Of a stretch of DNA of 64,000 nucleotides, positions 26,376-36,030 are shown piece after piece. Location of the stretch: NCBI RefSeq assembly GCF_014023275.1, contig NZ_CP054698.1, positions 5,975,001 to 6,039,000 of the forward strand. Reading direction: 5' to 3'. Source of the stretch: Nostoc edaphicum CCNP1411. GTDB taxonomy: Bacteria > Cyanobacteriota > Cyanobacteriia > Cyanobacteriales > Nostocaceae. Both the position numbers and the translations under genes were made by a program. The notes beneath the pieces are model-generated. The model saw nothing but the letters and a program-made list of their open reading frames with translations. It was not told the origin of the DNA and searched no databases. Each line of letters opens with the position of its first letter. The first letter of the stretch is position 1.

Positions 26376-28370
26376 TTATTTCATCGCTCTAGTTGCGTTT
26401 AAAATTGCCAGCATTGCTACTCCGACATCAGCAAATACAGCTTCCCACATTGTCGCTATACCTAAAATACCCAATCCAATAAATACAGCTTTAATTGCTA
26501 AAGCAAAGCCAATATTTTGCCAAACAATTGTGCGGGTTTTTCTGGCGATTTGTATGGCTTCTGCCACTTTTGAAGGTGCATCTGTCATGATCACAATATC
26601 GGCAGTTTCTATCGCTGCATCTGAACCTAACCCGCCCATCGCTATCCCAACATCTGCTCTAGCGATTACTGGTGCATCATTAATACCATCCCCAACAAAG
26701 GCAACTTTACCATGCTTGCCGGCGGTGCTGAGTAACTTCTCAATGGCATTAACTTTTTCTTCAGGTAATAACTCTGCTTCGTAGGTATCTATGCCAAGCT
26801 GTTGAGCAATTCGGGAAGCGATCGCTTGGTTATCTCCTGTCAACATGACTGTTCTCTCTACACCCATTCGCTTGATTTCTTGAATAGCAAGTCTTGCATC
26901 TTCTTTGAGTTCATCAGCAATGACAATATACCCAGCGTAAATATCATCCACTGCTAGATGAATAACTGTTCCCTCTAACTGGCAATTATCGTGAACAATA
27001 TTCTCTCTGTGGAGTAGGCGATCGCTTCCCGCTATCACTACCCTATTTTCAACCTTAGCTCTAATTCCATAACCTGCTATCTCTTCATAATCTCTCATCT
27101 CAAATTCATCAATTTTTCCACCATAAGCCTTGCGGATAGATTGAGCGATGGGATGATTTGAGTGTGATTCTACTTTGGCAGCTAATTGCAGTAATTTTTC
27201 GTCATTCCAGCCATTTAATGGTACTATTTTTACTACTTTGAATACCCCTTTAGTTAACGTTCCAGTTTTATCAAAAACAACTGTATTGACTGCATTTAAA
27301 GTATCTAAAAAAGTAGAGCCTTTGACTAAAATACCACGTCTAGCTGCACCTCCCACACCTCCAAAGTAACCTAATGGAATACTGATAACAAGTCCACAGG
27401 GGCAAGAGATAACTAGTAAGATTAGGGCACGATAAATCCATTCTGAAGAAGTTGCACCAGGAATAAATAAAGGAGGTAATATTGCAACTGCTAAAGATGT
27501 AAAAACTACTATTGGTGTATAATACCGGGCGAATTTAGTAATAAACTTTTCTGTTTCTGCTTTTTTACTTTTGGCATTTTGCACCAAGTCTAAAATCTTA
27601 GCAATAGAAGATTCATCAAAGAGTTTTGTGACTCTAATGCTGAGAACACCCATTTTATTGATCATCCCAGCTAGAACAGTCTCTCCTAGCCTCACTGTTC
27701 GCGGCACAGATTCTCCAGTTAATGCAGACGTATCAACTTGCGAATTACCATCTATAATTTCGCCATCTAAGGGAATCTTTTCTCCGGGTTTTACGACGAT
27801 AATATCCCCAACATTTACTGTTTCTGGAGATACTTTCTTGAGTTCTCCCTCTATTTGAATATTGGCATAGTCTGGGCGGACTTCTAATAATGCTTTAATA
27901 GAATTACGAGAACGACTGACGGCAATATCTTGAAACAATTCCCCAATTTTATAAAATAACATTACCCCGACAGCTTCGGGTAATTTATGAATTGCGATCG
28001 CCCCTAATGTAGCCACTGTCATCAAAAATGTTTCATCAAATACTTTACCTCTAAGTATATTGCGCCCAGCAGTTTTTAAAACACTCCATCCACTTAATAA
28101 ATAGGCAGGTATAAAAAGCAGATATTCACCTATTGAATAGAATGTATTGTGTAATTGATCTTCAAAAATTACACCAGGCACATATAAACTTAGAATCACT
28201 ATCAAAGGCAATACCTCATTTTTCAGATTGAATTCTCCACCGTGTTCGTGATTGTGGTCATGGTTATGATTCTCATCATGATTGTGATTATGAACATGGT
28301 TATGATTCTCGTGATGAGCATGTCCACAGTTGGAACAACCTGAAGATTCTAAATGTATTTTCCGCTTCAT
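26376..28370 (-). CDS. Zinc/cadmium-type P1B-2 ATPase with His-rich N-terminus
   Basis: 664 residues. The N-terminus has no HMA fold but C-S-N-C and a His/Asn/Asp tract (about 17-46, H-N-H-x repeats) that should bind Zn2+ or similar ions. The ATPase core shows S-C-P-C-G-L, D-K-T-G-T, S-N-H-P-I, T-G-D-N and G-D-G-I-N-D-A-P. The Lys in helix 7 and D-V-G-V-A-M-L in helix 8 mark the Zn2+/Cd2+/Pb2+ subgroup. It exports these ions across the plasma membrane. No ArsR/SmtB-type repressor gene was seen beside it. Metal preference is inferred from the subgroup. Confidence 0.93.
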   Translation of the reverse strand: MKRKIHLESSGCSNCGHAHHENHNHVHNHNHDENHNHDHNHEHGGEFNLKNEVLPLIVILSLYVPGVIFEDQLHNTFYSIGEYLLFIPAYLLSGWSVLKTAGRNILRGKVFDETFLMTVATLGAIAIHKLPEAVGVMLFYKIGELFQDIAVSRSRNSIKALLEVRPDYANIQIEGELKKVSPETVNVGDIIVVKPGEKIPLDGEIIDGNSQVDTSALTGESVPRTVRLGETVLAGMINKMGVLSIRVTKLFDESSIAKILDLVQNAKSKKAETEKFITKFARYYTPIVVFTSLAVAILPPLFIPGATSSEWIYRALILLVISCPCGLVISIPLGYFGGVGGAARRGILVKGSTFLDTLNAVNTVVFDKTGTLTKGVFKVVKIVPLNGWNDEKLLQLAAKVESHSNHPIAQSIRKAYGGKIDEFEMRDYEEIAGYGIRAKVENRVVIAGSDRLLHRENIVHDNCQLEGTVIHLAVDDIYAGYIVIADELKEDARLAIQEIKRMGVERTVMLTGDNQAIASRIAQQLGIDTYEAELLPEEKVNAIEKLLSTAGKHGKVAFVGDGINDAPVIARADVGIAMGGLGSDAAIETADIVIMTDAPSKVAEAIQIARKTRTIVWQNIGFALAIKAVFIGLGILGIATMWEAVFADVGVAMLAILNATRAMK

Positions 28371-28905
28371 TTTTTCTGTTAATGCTAGTAAAGCACTTAA
28401 GATATAAGCCTTTTTACAAATGTAATGAAAAAAATAAATTTTTACAAGTTGATAAATTAAGAACGAGAATCTATATCATTTTTATTGCTAAATATTGATA
28501 CTATCTTTTGGTTTAAATTAAGATTTATAATCTTGTAAATACAGTAATAGCAGTTCTCATACCACTTCTGTTGGAAGATGTGCCTATAGGACTGATGCAA
28601 AACTACAGACTGTGATGGCAATTCATGTAGACGCATACTCCTAGGTCGAAGCAAGTTACACAAAGCGTCTCTTAGAGAAGCGGCTACTCTTAGGAGAACG
28701 CGCGAATAAAGCGCAGCCTCACATAGAATTGGTATCAATTGTATTGCTGAGTTCTGCTGTAGCAAATAATGTGTGATCAAACTGAGTAGACATGGAACTT
28801 TCTTGAGTAAAAGTGTTAAGTCAGCTATGCTCAGGAAAAATTAACTTGAAGTTTAAAAATTAATCGAATACCCTAAGCTAGTAGACAATTTTCTCAAGGA
28901 AATCT
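28371..28905. other. Divergent intergenic region with repeats, no gene seen
   Basis: A GTCTCTTAGAGAAGCGGC repeat lies at about 28667, within a GC-richer stretch (28620-28720). A 107-codon minus frame (28457-28780) covers it and is not supported. The segment should hold the promoters of the zinc ATPase and the small exported protein. Confidence 0.45.
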
Positions 28906-29280
28906 ATGAACAAAAAAATTATCCTGAATTTGCTTTCTAGTTCCTCAATTTTTGTGTCGCTGATGTCTACGCTGGCGGTATTGAATCCTGCCCATGCTAG
29001 TGTTACTCAGCGATTAATGCACACACAAGACGGTCGTACCTGTATCACTAACCCACATGGTGGAAAAGATTTTGTGTGCATTCGAGATTCAGAGAGAAAG
29101 CAACCGTATACCTCTACACGTTCCTCAACCATTGTCACATCAGTATCAGATGAGAATATTGCTATGTTGAACTTTACTGAGGAGGAAAGTGATGCTGCAA
29201 TTCAGACATTTGGCTGTGACTGTCCATACTGTCTAAATTCTTTGCGGCAGTTGCGCGGCACTGGAAACTTGGTGTACTAA
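28906..29280 (+). CDS. Small exported Cys-containing protein
   Basis: 124 residues with a signal peptide (about 1-31, ending A-H-A) and a mature part of about 93 residues with five Cys: single ones in R-T-C-I-T-N and D-F-V-C-I-R, and a C-terminal C-D-C-P-Y-C cluster. The pattern suggests disulfides or metal binding in the periplasm. No family recognised. An AAGGAA sequence precedes the ATG as ribosome binding site. Confidence 0.7.
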   Translation: MNKKIILNLLSSSSIFVSLMSTLAVLNPAHASVTQRLMHTQDGRTCITNPHGGKDFVCIRDSERKQPYTSTRSSTIVTSVSDENIAMLNFTEEESDAAIQTFGCDCPYCLNSLRQLRGTGNLVY

Positions 29281-29416
29281 GCTTGAATAGCGCTGATAGC
29301 GACTATAACTTCTGTTAGATACACGTGATTAATTACGTATAGAAGATATACGAAAGCAAAAAAGCATTTTTAACTAATTACCACTACTATTATTTGGTCA
29401 AATGTAAATTCATTAG

Positions 29417-29441
29417 TAGGGGCGATTCATAATTGCCCCTA
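29417..29441. repeat. TAGGGGC...GCCCCTA palindrome
   Basis: TAGGGGCGATT-CATA-ATTGCCCCTA hairpin, a REP-like palindrome common in Nostocales spaces; followed at about 29480 by a GAGACGCGATAAATCG type palindrome. Confidence 0.55.
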
Positions 29442-29567
29442 CATCGTCTAGTACTCTGCCAAATTCATTTTGACGGTTAGAGAGACGCGATAAATCGCCG
29501 TCTCTACAGGGAATTATCCGTCAATTAGTTCTTGACAGACTACTAGCTTTGCGTCACAGTGTCCTGT

Positions 29568-32243
29568 TTATTCAACCACCTCATTCACAGGAAATCTATC
29601 AATCAACTGCATCGCCCGATAGGCATTTCGTTGGAAAGAGTCTGGCAAATGGGGAACGTGGGGTATCTGCGATAATAAATCCAATGTCCGGCGTAAAATT
29701 CTCACCACATCGCCTTCATCTAAGGTGGTGTTCTCGCAGAGTTCTGTCCACTCGATTCCTAGCGCCCATTGTTCCACTATGGCAATTAACTCAAATTCCA
29801 ACCATATCGGCAGCGCTACGTTATACCGCCGTTGTGCTTGGAACATTTGGCGGCGAATTCCCCGCAATTTTGCCAGGGCTTCTGCGACTTCATTACTCAG
29901 ATCAAAGTTAACCTTACTATCTGGACGGGGAGTTTCCATCACTAAAGCAGCAGCGGCTGCTGCTAGATGGTGCGGATCTAGATTGTCCAATTCACCACTA
30001 GCAAATACTAAACCCAGCCACAATTCATTTTCGCCTCGAATCGCTGCCGCAATTCGCCCTAATACTGTGGGGACTAAGTTATCCAAACCGCCAAAATGTT
30101 GCAGAATTGCAATTAAATTTAGAAACTCTTCCCAATGACGTTGTGACTGTTGCTCTATTTGCCCTTGTAACTGTTCGAGTTCGGCTTCTAGTTCGACATA
30201 GCGGGCGCGGCGCTTGAAAAGCGTGGCAGCATTGCCTGATTGATGTAGGGGATGAGCTTCTAATTGCTCTTGGACAGCGGTAGTGCGACTGAGTTGTTCT
30301 GCTACTTCTGGTGCTAGATGCAAAGATTCTATCGGATTGGGAACACGCACAGCGATCGCAAAGCTTTCTTCGTTACCACGGCGTGACTGTCCTGGCTTCA
30401 AAGGCATCTCTGGCGGTGGTAGTATATGAGGCGGCACCTCAATTCGCGGCAGTTCGGCATACAAATCGACTACATCCCCTGTAGTTGCCACATACCAGCG
30501 GTTATCGTGCCCCAAGCATACCAAGTAAGGAGCTTGACCAGAACCAGGCGATTTTCCTACTAACACTGCGGTTACTGGTGAAGACACTGTGATATTTTTG
30601 CCTTTGAGACTCAACAGAGTTCCTGACACTGCAAAGCCCAGCATCATCACCAATTCTTCTTGGCGATCTTCCTGTGCTTGCTCTTGCAAGGTCTTTAATA
30701 TCTGGCGTTCTACTTTCAGGCGTTGCCGCAATTTCTCATAAATAGCCAGTTCATTTTCATCAACTGCGGCGATTTGCTCATGCAATTGAGCTAATTGTCT
30801 TTCAAGTTCGGCAATTTCGTCATATTCTGGTCTTAAATGCAAGGTCGCCATGTACTGCCCAAAACTGCGTTCTATCAGTTCCCTGGTTTGCTCTAGGGTG
30901 TGGGTTTGCAGCAAGTTGAGTACCATGCCATAACTGGGCGTAAACTGGCTTACAAGGGGGTCTGGCTTGGATGTTCCCAAATACGCGGCTTCTTTGGCTC
31001 CTTCAAAGGGAGTTTGGACTGTCACCACATGACCTTGTTTATCCATTCCCCGCCGGCCTGCGCGTCCCGCCATTTGCAAGAATTCGGAAGCATTCAACAG
31101 GCGGTGTCCAGTGTCGGTACGCTTGGAAAGGGTAGAAATTACCGTTGTCCGGGCGGGCATATTAATTCCCGCTGCTAGTGTTTCGGTGGCGAACACCACT
31201 TTAATCAGCCCTTGCTGAAATAGTTCTTCTACCAGTGCTTTCCAAGCAGGCAAAATTCCGGCGTGGTGGGCAGCAATTCCCCGGTACAGGGGTGCAATTT
31301 GTCCAGAACGCCCTGCTTCAGGGTTGCGGGCTAAAAAGTCATCAATCTGTTGCCGCAAAATCTGGGACTCTTCATTATTTACCAGCCATAAATCACCCAC
31401 TTCCGCCACCGCTTTATCACATCCCCGGCGGCTGAAGATGAAGTAAATCGCTGGGAGCATATCCCGTTGCTCCAACTGGCTCAAGGTATAAATGATACCA
31501 GGAGCTTCAGGTCTACCACTTCTCCCCCTGTCCCTTTCTCCCCCTCTCCCCTTCTTTTTCTGAAGGCGGGGGTTAATTTTGGTTTTGCTATCATTCAACA
31601 GGGGAAATAACCCTTTAGGATTGCAAAAGTGAAATTCTAAGGGAACTGGGCGAAAATCGGAGTAAATCAGGTCTGTTGGGCCGTGAACACGATTTAGCCA
31701 GTCGGTGAGTTGATCGCTATTAGCAACCGTTGCTGAGAGGGCTGCTAGTTGCACTTCACGAGGACAATAGATGATTGATTCTTCCCAAACTGTCCCACGT
31801 TGGCGATCGTTCATGTAGTGGCACTCATCAAGTATCACCGCTTCAACGTCTACCAATGAGATGCCGACTTGGCCAATGGGTGTGCCATAGAGCATATTTC
31901 GGAAAATTTCTGTGGTCATCACTAAAATCGGTGCATCTCTGTGAATGGAAGCATCTCCAGTTAACAGTCCGACTTGATCAAACCCGAATTTTTCTCGAAA
32001 GTCACGTAATTTTTGATTCGACAGCGCCTTTAGGGGAGTCGTGTAAAAGACACGTTTTCCTCTCGCCAGGGCGCGATAAATGGCGTATTCCCCGACTAAT
32101 GTTTTGCCCGAACCGGTGGGGGCACATACGACTACTGAGCGTCCGGCGTTCAGGGACGCGATCGCTTCTTTTTGAAACTGATCCAGTTCAAAGGGAAATA
32201 TAGACCCTAAGTCAAGTTCTGGAGACGGCGCAGGATAATTCAC
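29568..32243 (-). CDS. Ski2-like DEAD/DEAH-box RNA helicase
   Basis: 891 residues. Helicase motifs: A-P-T-G-S-G-K-T (I), D-E-C-H (II) in V-I-L-D-E-C-H-Y-M-N-D, S-A-T (III), and Q-M-A-G-R-A-G-R-R-G (VI), followed by a long C-terminal region with a DSHCT-like end. This is the Ski2/Mtr4 (DOB1) type seen in cyanobacteria and plastids, where it unwinds RNA for processing or decay. Residues about 221-248 are a Lys/Arg/Gly-rich insertion encoded by a CTCCCCCTGTCCC-type repeat between motifs III and IV. It runs in the same direction as proC and the pip genes but is separated from proC by a repeat hairpin. Confidence 0.92.
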   Translation of the reverse strand: MNYPAPSPELDLGSIFPFELDQFQKEAIASLNAGRSVVVCAPTGSGKTLVGEYAIYRALARGKRVFYTTPLKALSNQKLRDFREKFGFDQVGLLTGDASIHRDAPILVMTTEIFRNMLYGTPIGQVGISLVDVEAVILDECHYMNDRQRGTVWEESIIYCPREVQLAALSATVANSDQLTDWLNRVHGPTDLIYSDFRPVPLEFHFCNPKGLFPLLNDSKTKINPRLQKKKGRGGERDRGRSGRPEAPGIIYTLSQLEQRDMLPAIYFIFSRRGCDKAVAEVGDLWLVNNEESQILRQQIDDFLARNPEAGRSGQIAPLYRGIAAHHAGILPAWKALVEELFQQGLIKVVFATETLAAGINMPARTTVISTLSKRTDTGHRLLNASEFLQMAGRAGRRGMDKQGHVVTVQTPFEGAKEAAYLGTSKPDPLVSQFTPSYGMVLNLLQTHTLEQTRELIERSFGQYMATLHLRPEYDEIAELERQLAQLHEQIAAVDENELAIYEKLRQRLKVERQILKTLQEQAQEDRQEELVMMLGFAVSGTLLSLKGKNITVSSPVTAVLVGKSPGSGQAPYLVCLGHDNRWYVATTGDVVDLYAELPRIEVPPHILPPPEMPLKPGQSRRGNEESFAIAVRVPNPIESLHLAPEVAEQLSRTTAVQEQLEAHPLHQSGNAATLFKRRARYVELEAELEQLQGQIEQQSQRHWEEFLNLIAILQHFGGLDNLVPTVLGRIAAAIRGENELWLGLVFASGELDNLDPHHLAAAAAALVMETPRPDSKVNFDLSNEVAEALAKLRGIRRQMFQAQRRYNVALPIWLEFELIAIVEQWALGIEWTELCENTTLDEGDVVRILRRTLDLLSQIPHVPHLPDSFQRNAYRAMQLIDRFPVNEVVE

Positions 32244-32298
32244 TCAATCACATTTGCAACCAGATTGTTTACTATATTAACGAGTCTTTTGTCAACTT

Positions 32299-32371
32299 CG
32301 TTAATAGTCATTTGTCATTTGTCCTTTGTCACTTGTTCTTTGCAAATGACCAATGACTAATGACTAATGAC
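32299..32371. repeat. Heptamer repeat hairpin between helicase and proC
   Basis: GTCATTTGTCATTTGTCC-type units are followed by AAATGACCAATGACTAATG-type units, so the two halves pair into one long imperfect hairpin. Confidence 0.65.
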
Positions 32372-32377
32372 TCTTTA

Positions 32378-33196
32378 TTATTTTCCCAGCTCTTGCGATC
32401 GCTCTGTGGCAGCTTTGACTGCTTCAATTAAAGCTGAACGAAATCCTGCCTGTTCTAGCTTGGCAATCCCCGCAATGGTTGTACCGCCAGGGCTAGTAAC
32501 GCGATCTTTGAGTTCTGCTGGGTGCATTTTGGTTTCATGCAACAGTTTCGCTGTTCCCAGTACGGTTTGCAAGGCTAGTTGATTAGCAATTGCTCTAGGT
32601 AAACCTGCGGCTACTCCGCCATCAGCAAGTGCTTCTACTAATAGTGCCACGTAAGCCGGGCCGCTACCAGATAATCCTGTGACTGCATCCATCAGCCCTT
32701 CTGACACTTCCACCACTTCGCCTACAGCAGAAAAAACTTTCTGTGCTATTTGGTGATGCAAGGCATTGGTATATGCACCTAAACAAATCGCGGTAACTCC
32801 TGCTCCCACAGTTGCAGGGGTGTTGGGCATTGCTCTAATGACTGGCAATTGTACAAATGCAGCTTCTAGCTGATTTAAAGGCACACCCGCCAATATGGAA
32901 ATGATCAGCGGTGATTGTTCTCTATTAAGAATATCAATATCTGCTAATTCTTGAGCGATCGCACTAAACACCTGCGGCTTCACTGCCAAAAAGACAACTT
33001 CTTGTGCTTCAGTAAAAACCTGGATATTATCTGTAGTCACAGCAACACCGTATTGCTGTTTTAAAAAATCTAGGCGTGAAGATAGCGGTTCGCTAACTAT
33101 GACTTCTGATGCTTGATAAATTCCACGCGTGATAAGGCGGGATAAGAGTGCTTCTCCCATTATCCCACCACCAATTAAGCCAAATTTTATAGTCAT
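32378..33196 (-). CDS. proC: Pyrroline-5-carboxylate reductase
   Basis: 272 residues. The NAD(P)-binding start reads F-G-L-I-G-G-G-I-M-G-E-A-L-L, followed by V-F-L-A-V-K-P-Q, V-I-R-A-M-P-N-T-P and the C-terminal signature region G-L-S-G-S-G-P-A-Y and R-V-T-S-P-G-G-T-T. It carries out the last step of proline synthesis in the cytoplasm. It stands last in the pipX-pipY-sepF-proC series usual in cyanobacteria. Confidence 0.96.
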   Translation of the reverse strand: MTIKFGLIGGGIMGEALLSRLITRGIYQASEVIVSEPLSSRLDFLKQQYGVAVTTDNIQVFTEAQEVVFLAVKPQVFSAIAQELADIDILNREQSPLIISILAGVPLNQLEAAFVQLPVIRAMPNTPATVGAGVTAICLGAYTNALHHQIAQKVFSAVGEVVEVSEGLMDAVTGLSGSGPAYVALLVEALADGGVAAGLPRAIANQLALQTVLGTAKLLHETKMHPAELKDRVTSPGGTTIAGIAKLEQAGFRSALIEAVKAATERSQELGK

Positions 33197-33302
33197 TGAT
33201 CATTAGTCATTAGGCATTAATCATCAGTCGTTTGTCATTTGTCACTATGATCAAAACCCAGGACAAATGACAAAGGACAAAGGACTAATAACTAATTTAA
33301 CT
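33197..33302. repeat. Heptamer repeat hairpin between proC and sepF
   Basis: TTGATCATTAGTCATTAGGC-type units on the left and GACAAATGACAAAGGACAAA-type units on the right form complementary arms. Confidence 0.6.
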
Positions 33303-33905
33303 TTATTGTGCCATCCGATTAGTTTCGTTGCCCCAACTTTGATTTGAAGGGCCTGTTGTAGGACGAGAGGGACGTGCTGGTGGTTGTGGTACTTCATGAA
33401 GAACGCCACCTTGGGTGCTAACTTGGACACAACTTGGCGTAAACAAAAAGATGCTCTCACCGATGCGCTCTTGATGTCCATCTAGTGCGTAAGTACCACC
33501 CGCAACAAAATCTACTGCTCGTTGAGCTTGGTCTGGGTCCATGATTGTCAGATTTAATACCACTGACTTGCGTTCTCGCAGCGCTTGAATTGCCTGGGGC
33601 ATTTCTTCAAATGTGCGTGGTTCGAGTACTAAAACTTCCGAAATTCCGTTAATTGCTCCTGGCATACCAATCACATTCCCCATTGGCTTTTGACCTGTTG
33701 CTATATCATCTCCCATTGTAGGCACTGGTTCCCGCCAACGTCGATTTTGAGCGGCTGGATTCTCTTGTGGTGCTGGTTGGGGATTTTCTTGCTGATACAG
33801 ATTTTGGTAATTATTATCTGTTTCTGGTTCTTCTTCGTAATACTCGTATTCCACTTGCTCATTTAGACCCACAAAGTCTCTGAGTTTGGAAAAAATGTTG
33901 TTCAT
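33303..33905 (-). CDS. sepF: Cell division protein SepF
   Basis: 200 residues. The N-terminal amphipathic helix [14 protein letters not shown] (membrane anchor), an acidic and Gln/Pro-rich linker (20-75), and the SepF core with [28 protein letters not shown] and I-F-L-F-T-P. SepF tethers FtsZ to the membrane and is essential in cyanobacteria such as Synechocystis (Ylmf/Cdv2). The Q/P-rich tail (P-P-A-R-P-S-R-P) is variable in the family. Confidence 0.95.
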   Translation of the reverse strand: MNNIFSKLRDFVGLNEQVEYEYYEEEPETDNNYQNLYQQENPQPAPQENPAAQNRRWREPVPTMGDDIATGQKPMGNVIGMPGAINGISEVLVLEPRTFEEMPQAIQALRERKSVVLNLTIMDPDQAQRAVDFVAGGTYALDGHQERIGESIFLFTPSCVQVSTQGGVLHEVPQPPARPSRPTTGPSNQSWGNETNRMAQ

Positions 33906-34271
33906 TGTGTGTGTACTCTCCTGGTGCGAATAGCCTGTATTGACTTGGCTGAGGATTAGTTGAGATAGGAGCGCTCGCTACATCGGTGGATACTTCAGCA
34001 AGTGTATTGCTAGTTGTAGCCCATACTACGGGTTTTGGCGATGAACTGACACTTATTGGAAAGGTCTGTGCATCGCCTAAACATAATAATGAGTCAAGAT
34101 TATATCCTAAGGTTTATCCGAAGGAAACTTCTTTATACCCTATTTTGACTTGGCGATTGCTCTTGTCAATACTATATCCTTTGTTTCCAATTGCACCAGT
34201 CTGTTAGAAAATTCTTGTCAACAAATCCTGATCTCTATTAATACCGTCCTCAAAGGCTGATGATTAATCGG
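33906..34271. other. Intergenic gap between pipY and sepF
   Basis: The gap of 366 bp has no supported gene. A 73-codon plus-strand frame (33986-34207) has no family features. The size allows a separate sepF promoter on the minus strand. Confidence 0.4.
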
Positions 34272-34940
34272 CTAAGAGCGATCGCCAAACAATATGGTTC
34301 CTAATCGTACCATCGTTGCACCTGCTTGCACTGCCAGTTCGTAGTCGCCTGACATACCCATAGATAGATGCTGCATTTTAATATGCGACCAATTTTGCTC
34401 CTGGATTTCTTTTGCTAACTCACGATTGCGATTAAACACATTAAGAATTTCGGAATCATTTAATCCGGAAGGCGGAATTGTCATCAAACCTTGAATTTGT
34501 AAATTTTTGTATTGATTGAGTGTGGGTAAATCAGCCAAAAGTTCTGGCACACTCCAACCAGACTTGTTGGGGTCGGGGAGAATTTTCACTTGCAGGCAAA
34601 CCTGGGGACTCACTCCTAGCTGTTGCGCCAATTGATCTAAGCGCTGTGCTAGCTTCAAATTATCCACGGAGTGAATCCAAGGGAAATGCTCGATGGCTTT
34701 TTTGGCTTTATTGCTTTGCAAATGTCCAATAAAGTGCCAGGTAATATCCGGTAAGTCTTGCAACTCGGATTGTTTACTGGCGGCTTCTTGGATACGACTC
34801 TCCCCGAAATCACGAATTCCTGCGGTGTATGCAGACCGAATGGCCTGGGCAGAAACTTGTTTGCTAACGGCAATCAATTTGACTGAAGTTGGCAGTGAGG
34901 AGCGAATGGAAAGAATACGTTCGGAAATCGAACTGTTCAT
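34272..34940 (-). CDS. pipY: PLP homeostasis protein PipY (YggS/PROSC family)
   Basis: 222 residues, TIM-barrel PLP-binding fold. Lys27 in L-I-A-V-S-K should hold PLP; F-G-E-S-R-I-Q-E-A, W-H-F-I-G-H-L-Q-S-N-K and S-M-G-M-S-G-D-Y-E-L-A follow. Family members balance vitamin B6 and amino acid pools. It overlaps pipX by 4 bp (ATGA), the conserved cyanobacterial arrangement that couples the two proteins in dosage. Confidence 0.95.
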   Translation of the reverse strand: MNSSISERILSIRSSLPTSVKLIAVSKQVSAQAIRSAYTAGIRDFGESRIQEAASKQSELQDLPDITWHFIGHLQSNKAKKAIEHFPWIHSVDNLKLAQRLDQLAQQLGVSPQVCLQVKILPDPNKSGWSVPELLADLPTLNQYKNLQIQGLMTIPPSGLNDSEILNVFNRNRELAKEIQEQNWSHIKMQHLSMGMSGDYELAVQAGATMVRLGTILFGDRS

Positions 34941-35215
34941 TGGAAGGTGCGCTGGAAAACACTCTGAAGCTGATCGTACTCCTGAGAATGCCCACTGCGC
35001 CGCAGGGTACGTAAGCGATTTTCCAACATCATTCTCGCCTCAGTACGTCCTAGAGACTGGAATTTGACACCTTTAACGTCATTTGCCACCAAAAAAAATA
35101 AGCGCTGGGCATAAAGTGTGGTGAACAAATCCTGGTTTTCATCAACCATACAGATTTTGTAGAGTAAACCCCAAGTTGGATGGTTTATGTAAGTTTCTGC
35201 GTTTTCTGGATTCAT
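34937..35215 (-). CDS. pipX: PII-interacting protein X, NtcA coactivator
   Basis: 92 residues. The N-terminal Tudor-like domain shows Y-I-N-H-P-T-W-G-L-L-Y-K-I-C and L-F-T-T-L-Y-A-Q-R-L-F-F-L-V, then the C-terminal helices (M-L-E-N-R-L-R-T-L-R-R). PipX binds NtcA with 2-oxoglutarate to raise nitrogen-control transcription and is sequestered by PII when nitrogen is plentiful. It heads the pipX-pipY pair. Confidence 0.95.
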   Translation of the reverse strand: MNPENAETYINHPTWGLLYKICMVDENQDLFTTLYAQRLFFLVANDVKGVKFQSLGRTEARMMLENRLRTLRRSGHSQEYDQLQSVFQRTFQ

Positions 35216-36030
35216 TTAAGAGTCAAGGTGTTGTCAAGGTGGGAGTATATATATCTTTTCGCAGTGAATTCCAAACATTCAGACGATAATACCAACATTC
35301 GCCAGAATATTTGCTTAAAATGCGAAACTGCGGTTACGAAGACCTTGATCTAGTTTCTAATGGGCAGATGAAGCTAGTGGTAGTGAAGCGGAATGGTACA
35401 ACAGAAGCCGCGAAGCGTAGATTCAGAGAGTAGAGGCTGGTTGATAAACATCACCATCTGCTTTGGTGATTTCAATTTACCAATCTGTAGGGACAAGGCA
35501 CAAAATAGTCCTGATCTTCTGGTTGAAAGTTCGGCTTGGCAAGGAAAAACATCCTTTGAAGTTTCCAAATTTTTCAACTTCTTTCCATACTGCCACAACT
35601 GTCGCTGAATGGCACAAAATTGGGATTGGGGATTGGGTACTGGGGATTGGGTACTGGGGACTGGAAAGAAAACTACCATTTATGCAAAAGGTCTATTGAT
35701 TATCCAGTATTTTCAATGGTGGAATTGGTGTCTGAGCATTGTGCAGAGATTCACAAGGGTACTCGGTCAAAAATCTTAAGATTAGTTTGTAGTGTTCGCG
35801 CAACGCTGCTTAATACCTAAAATCTACAGGAAATGCTAGGGGATCAATTTTGTGAGGTTAAGGCAAGAGACGCTATAAATCGCCGTCTCTACAATAATTA
35901 GTCTTTGGTAGATACGGCGATTTAATGTTTTACTTCTGATTCCTGTTAGCGGTAGCGGGGCGTTTAGCCCATTCTGACTCCTGAATTCTGAATTCTGTTG
36001 TATTACCTCTTACCATTATTCGGGGCAAAA
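35216..36030. other. 815-bp repeat-rich intergenic region
   Basis: No gene is supported. It holds a GGGGATTGGGTACTGGG tandem tract at 35620-35662, a GAGACGCTATAAATCGCC palindrome near 35869 and a CTGAATTCTGAATTCTG tract near 35980. Frames on both strands in 35374-35820 are made by these repeats. Confidence 0.5.

Noticed and set aside
28457..28780. 107-codon minus-strand frame
   Set aside because: Covers a GTCTCTTAGAGAAGCGGC repeat and lacks any family signal.
35374..35820. Overlapping frames on both strands
   Set aside because: All arise from GGGGATTGGGTACTGGG repeats; no domain or ribosome binding site.
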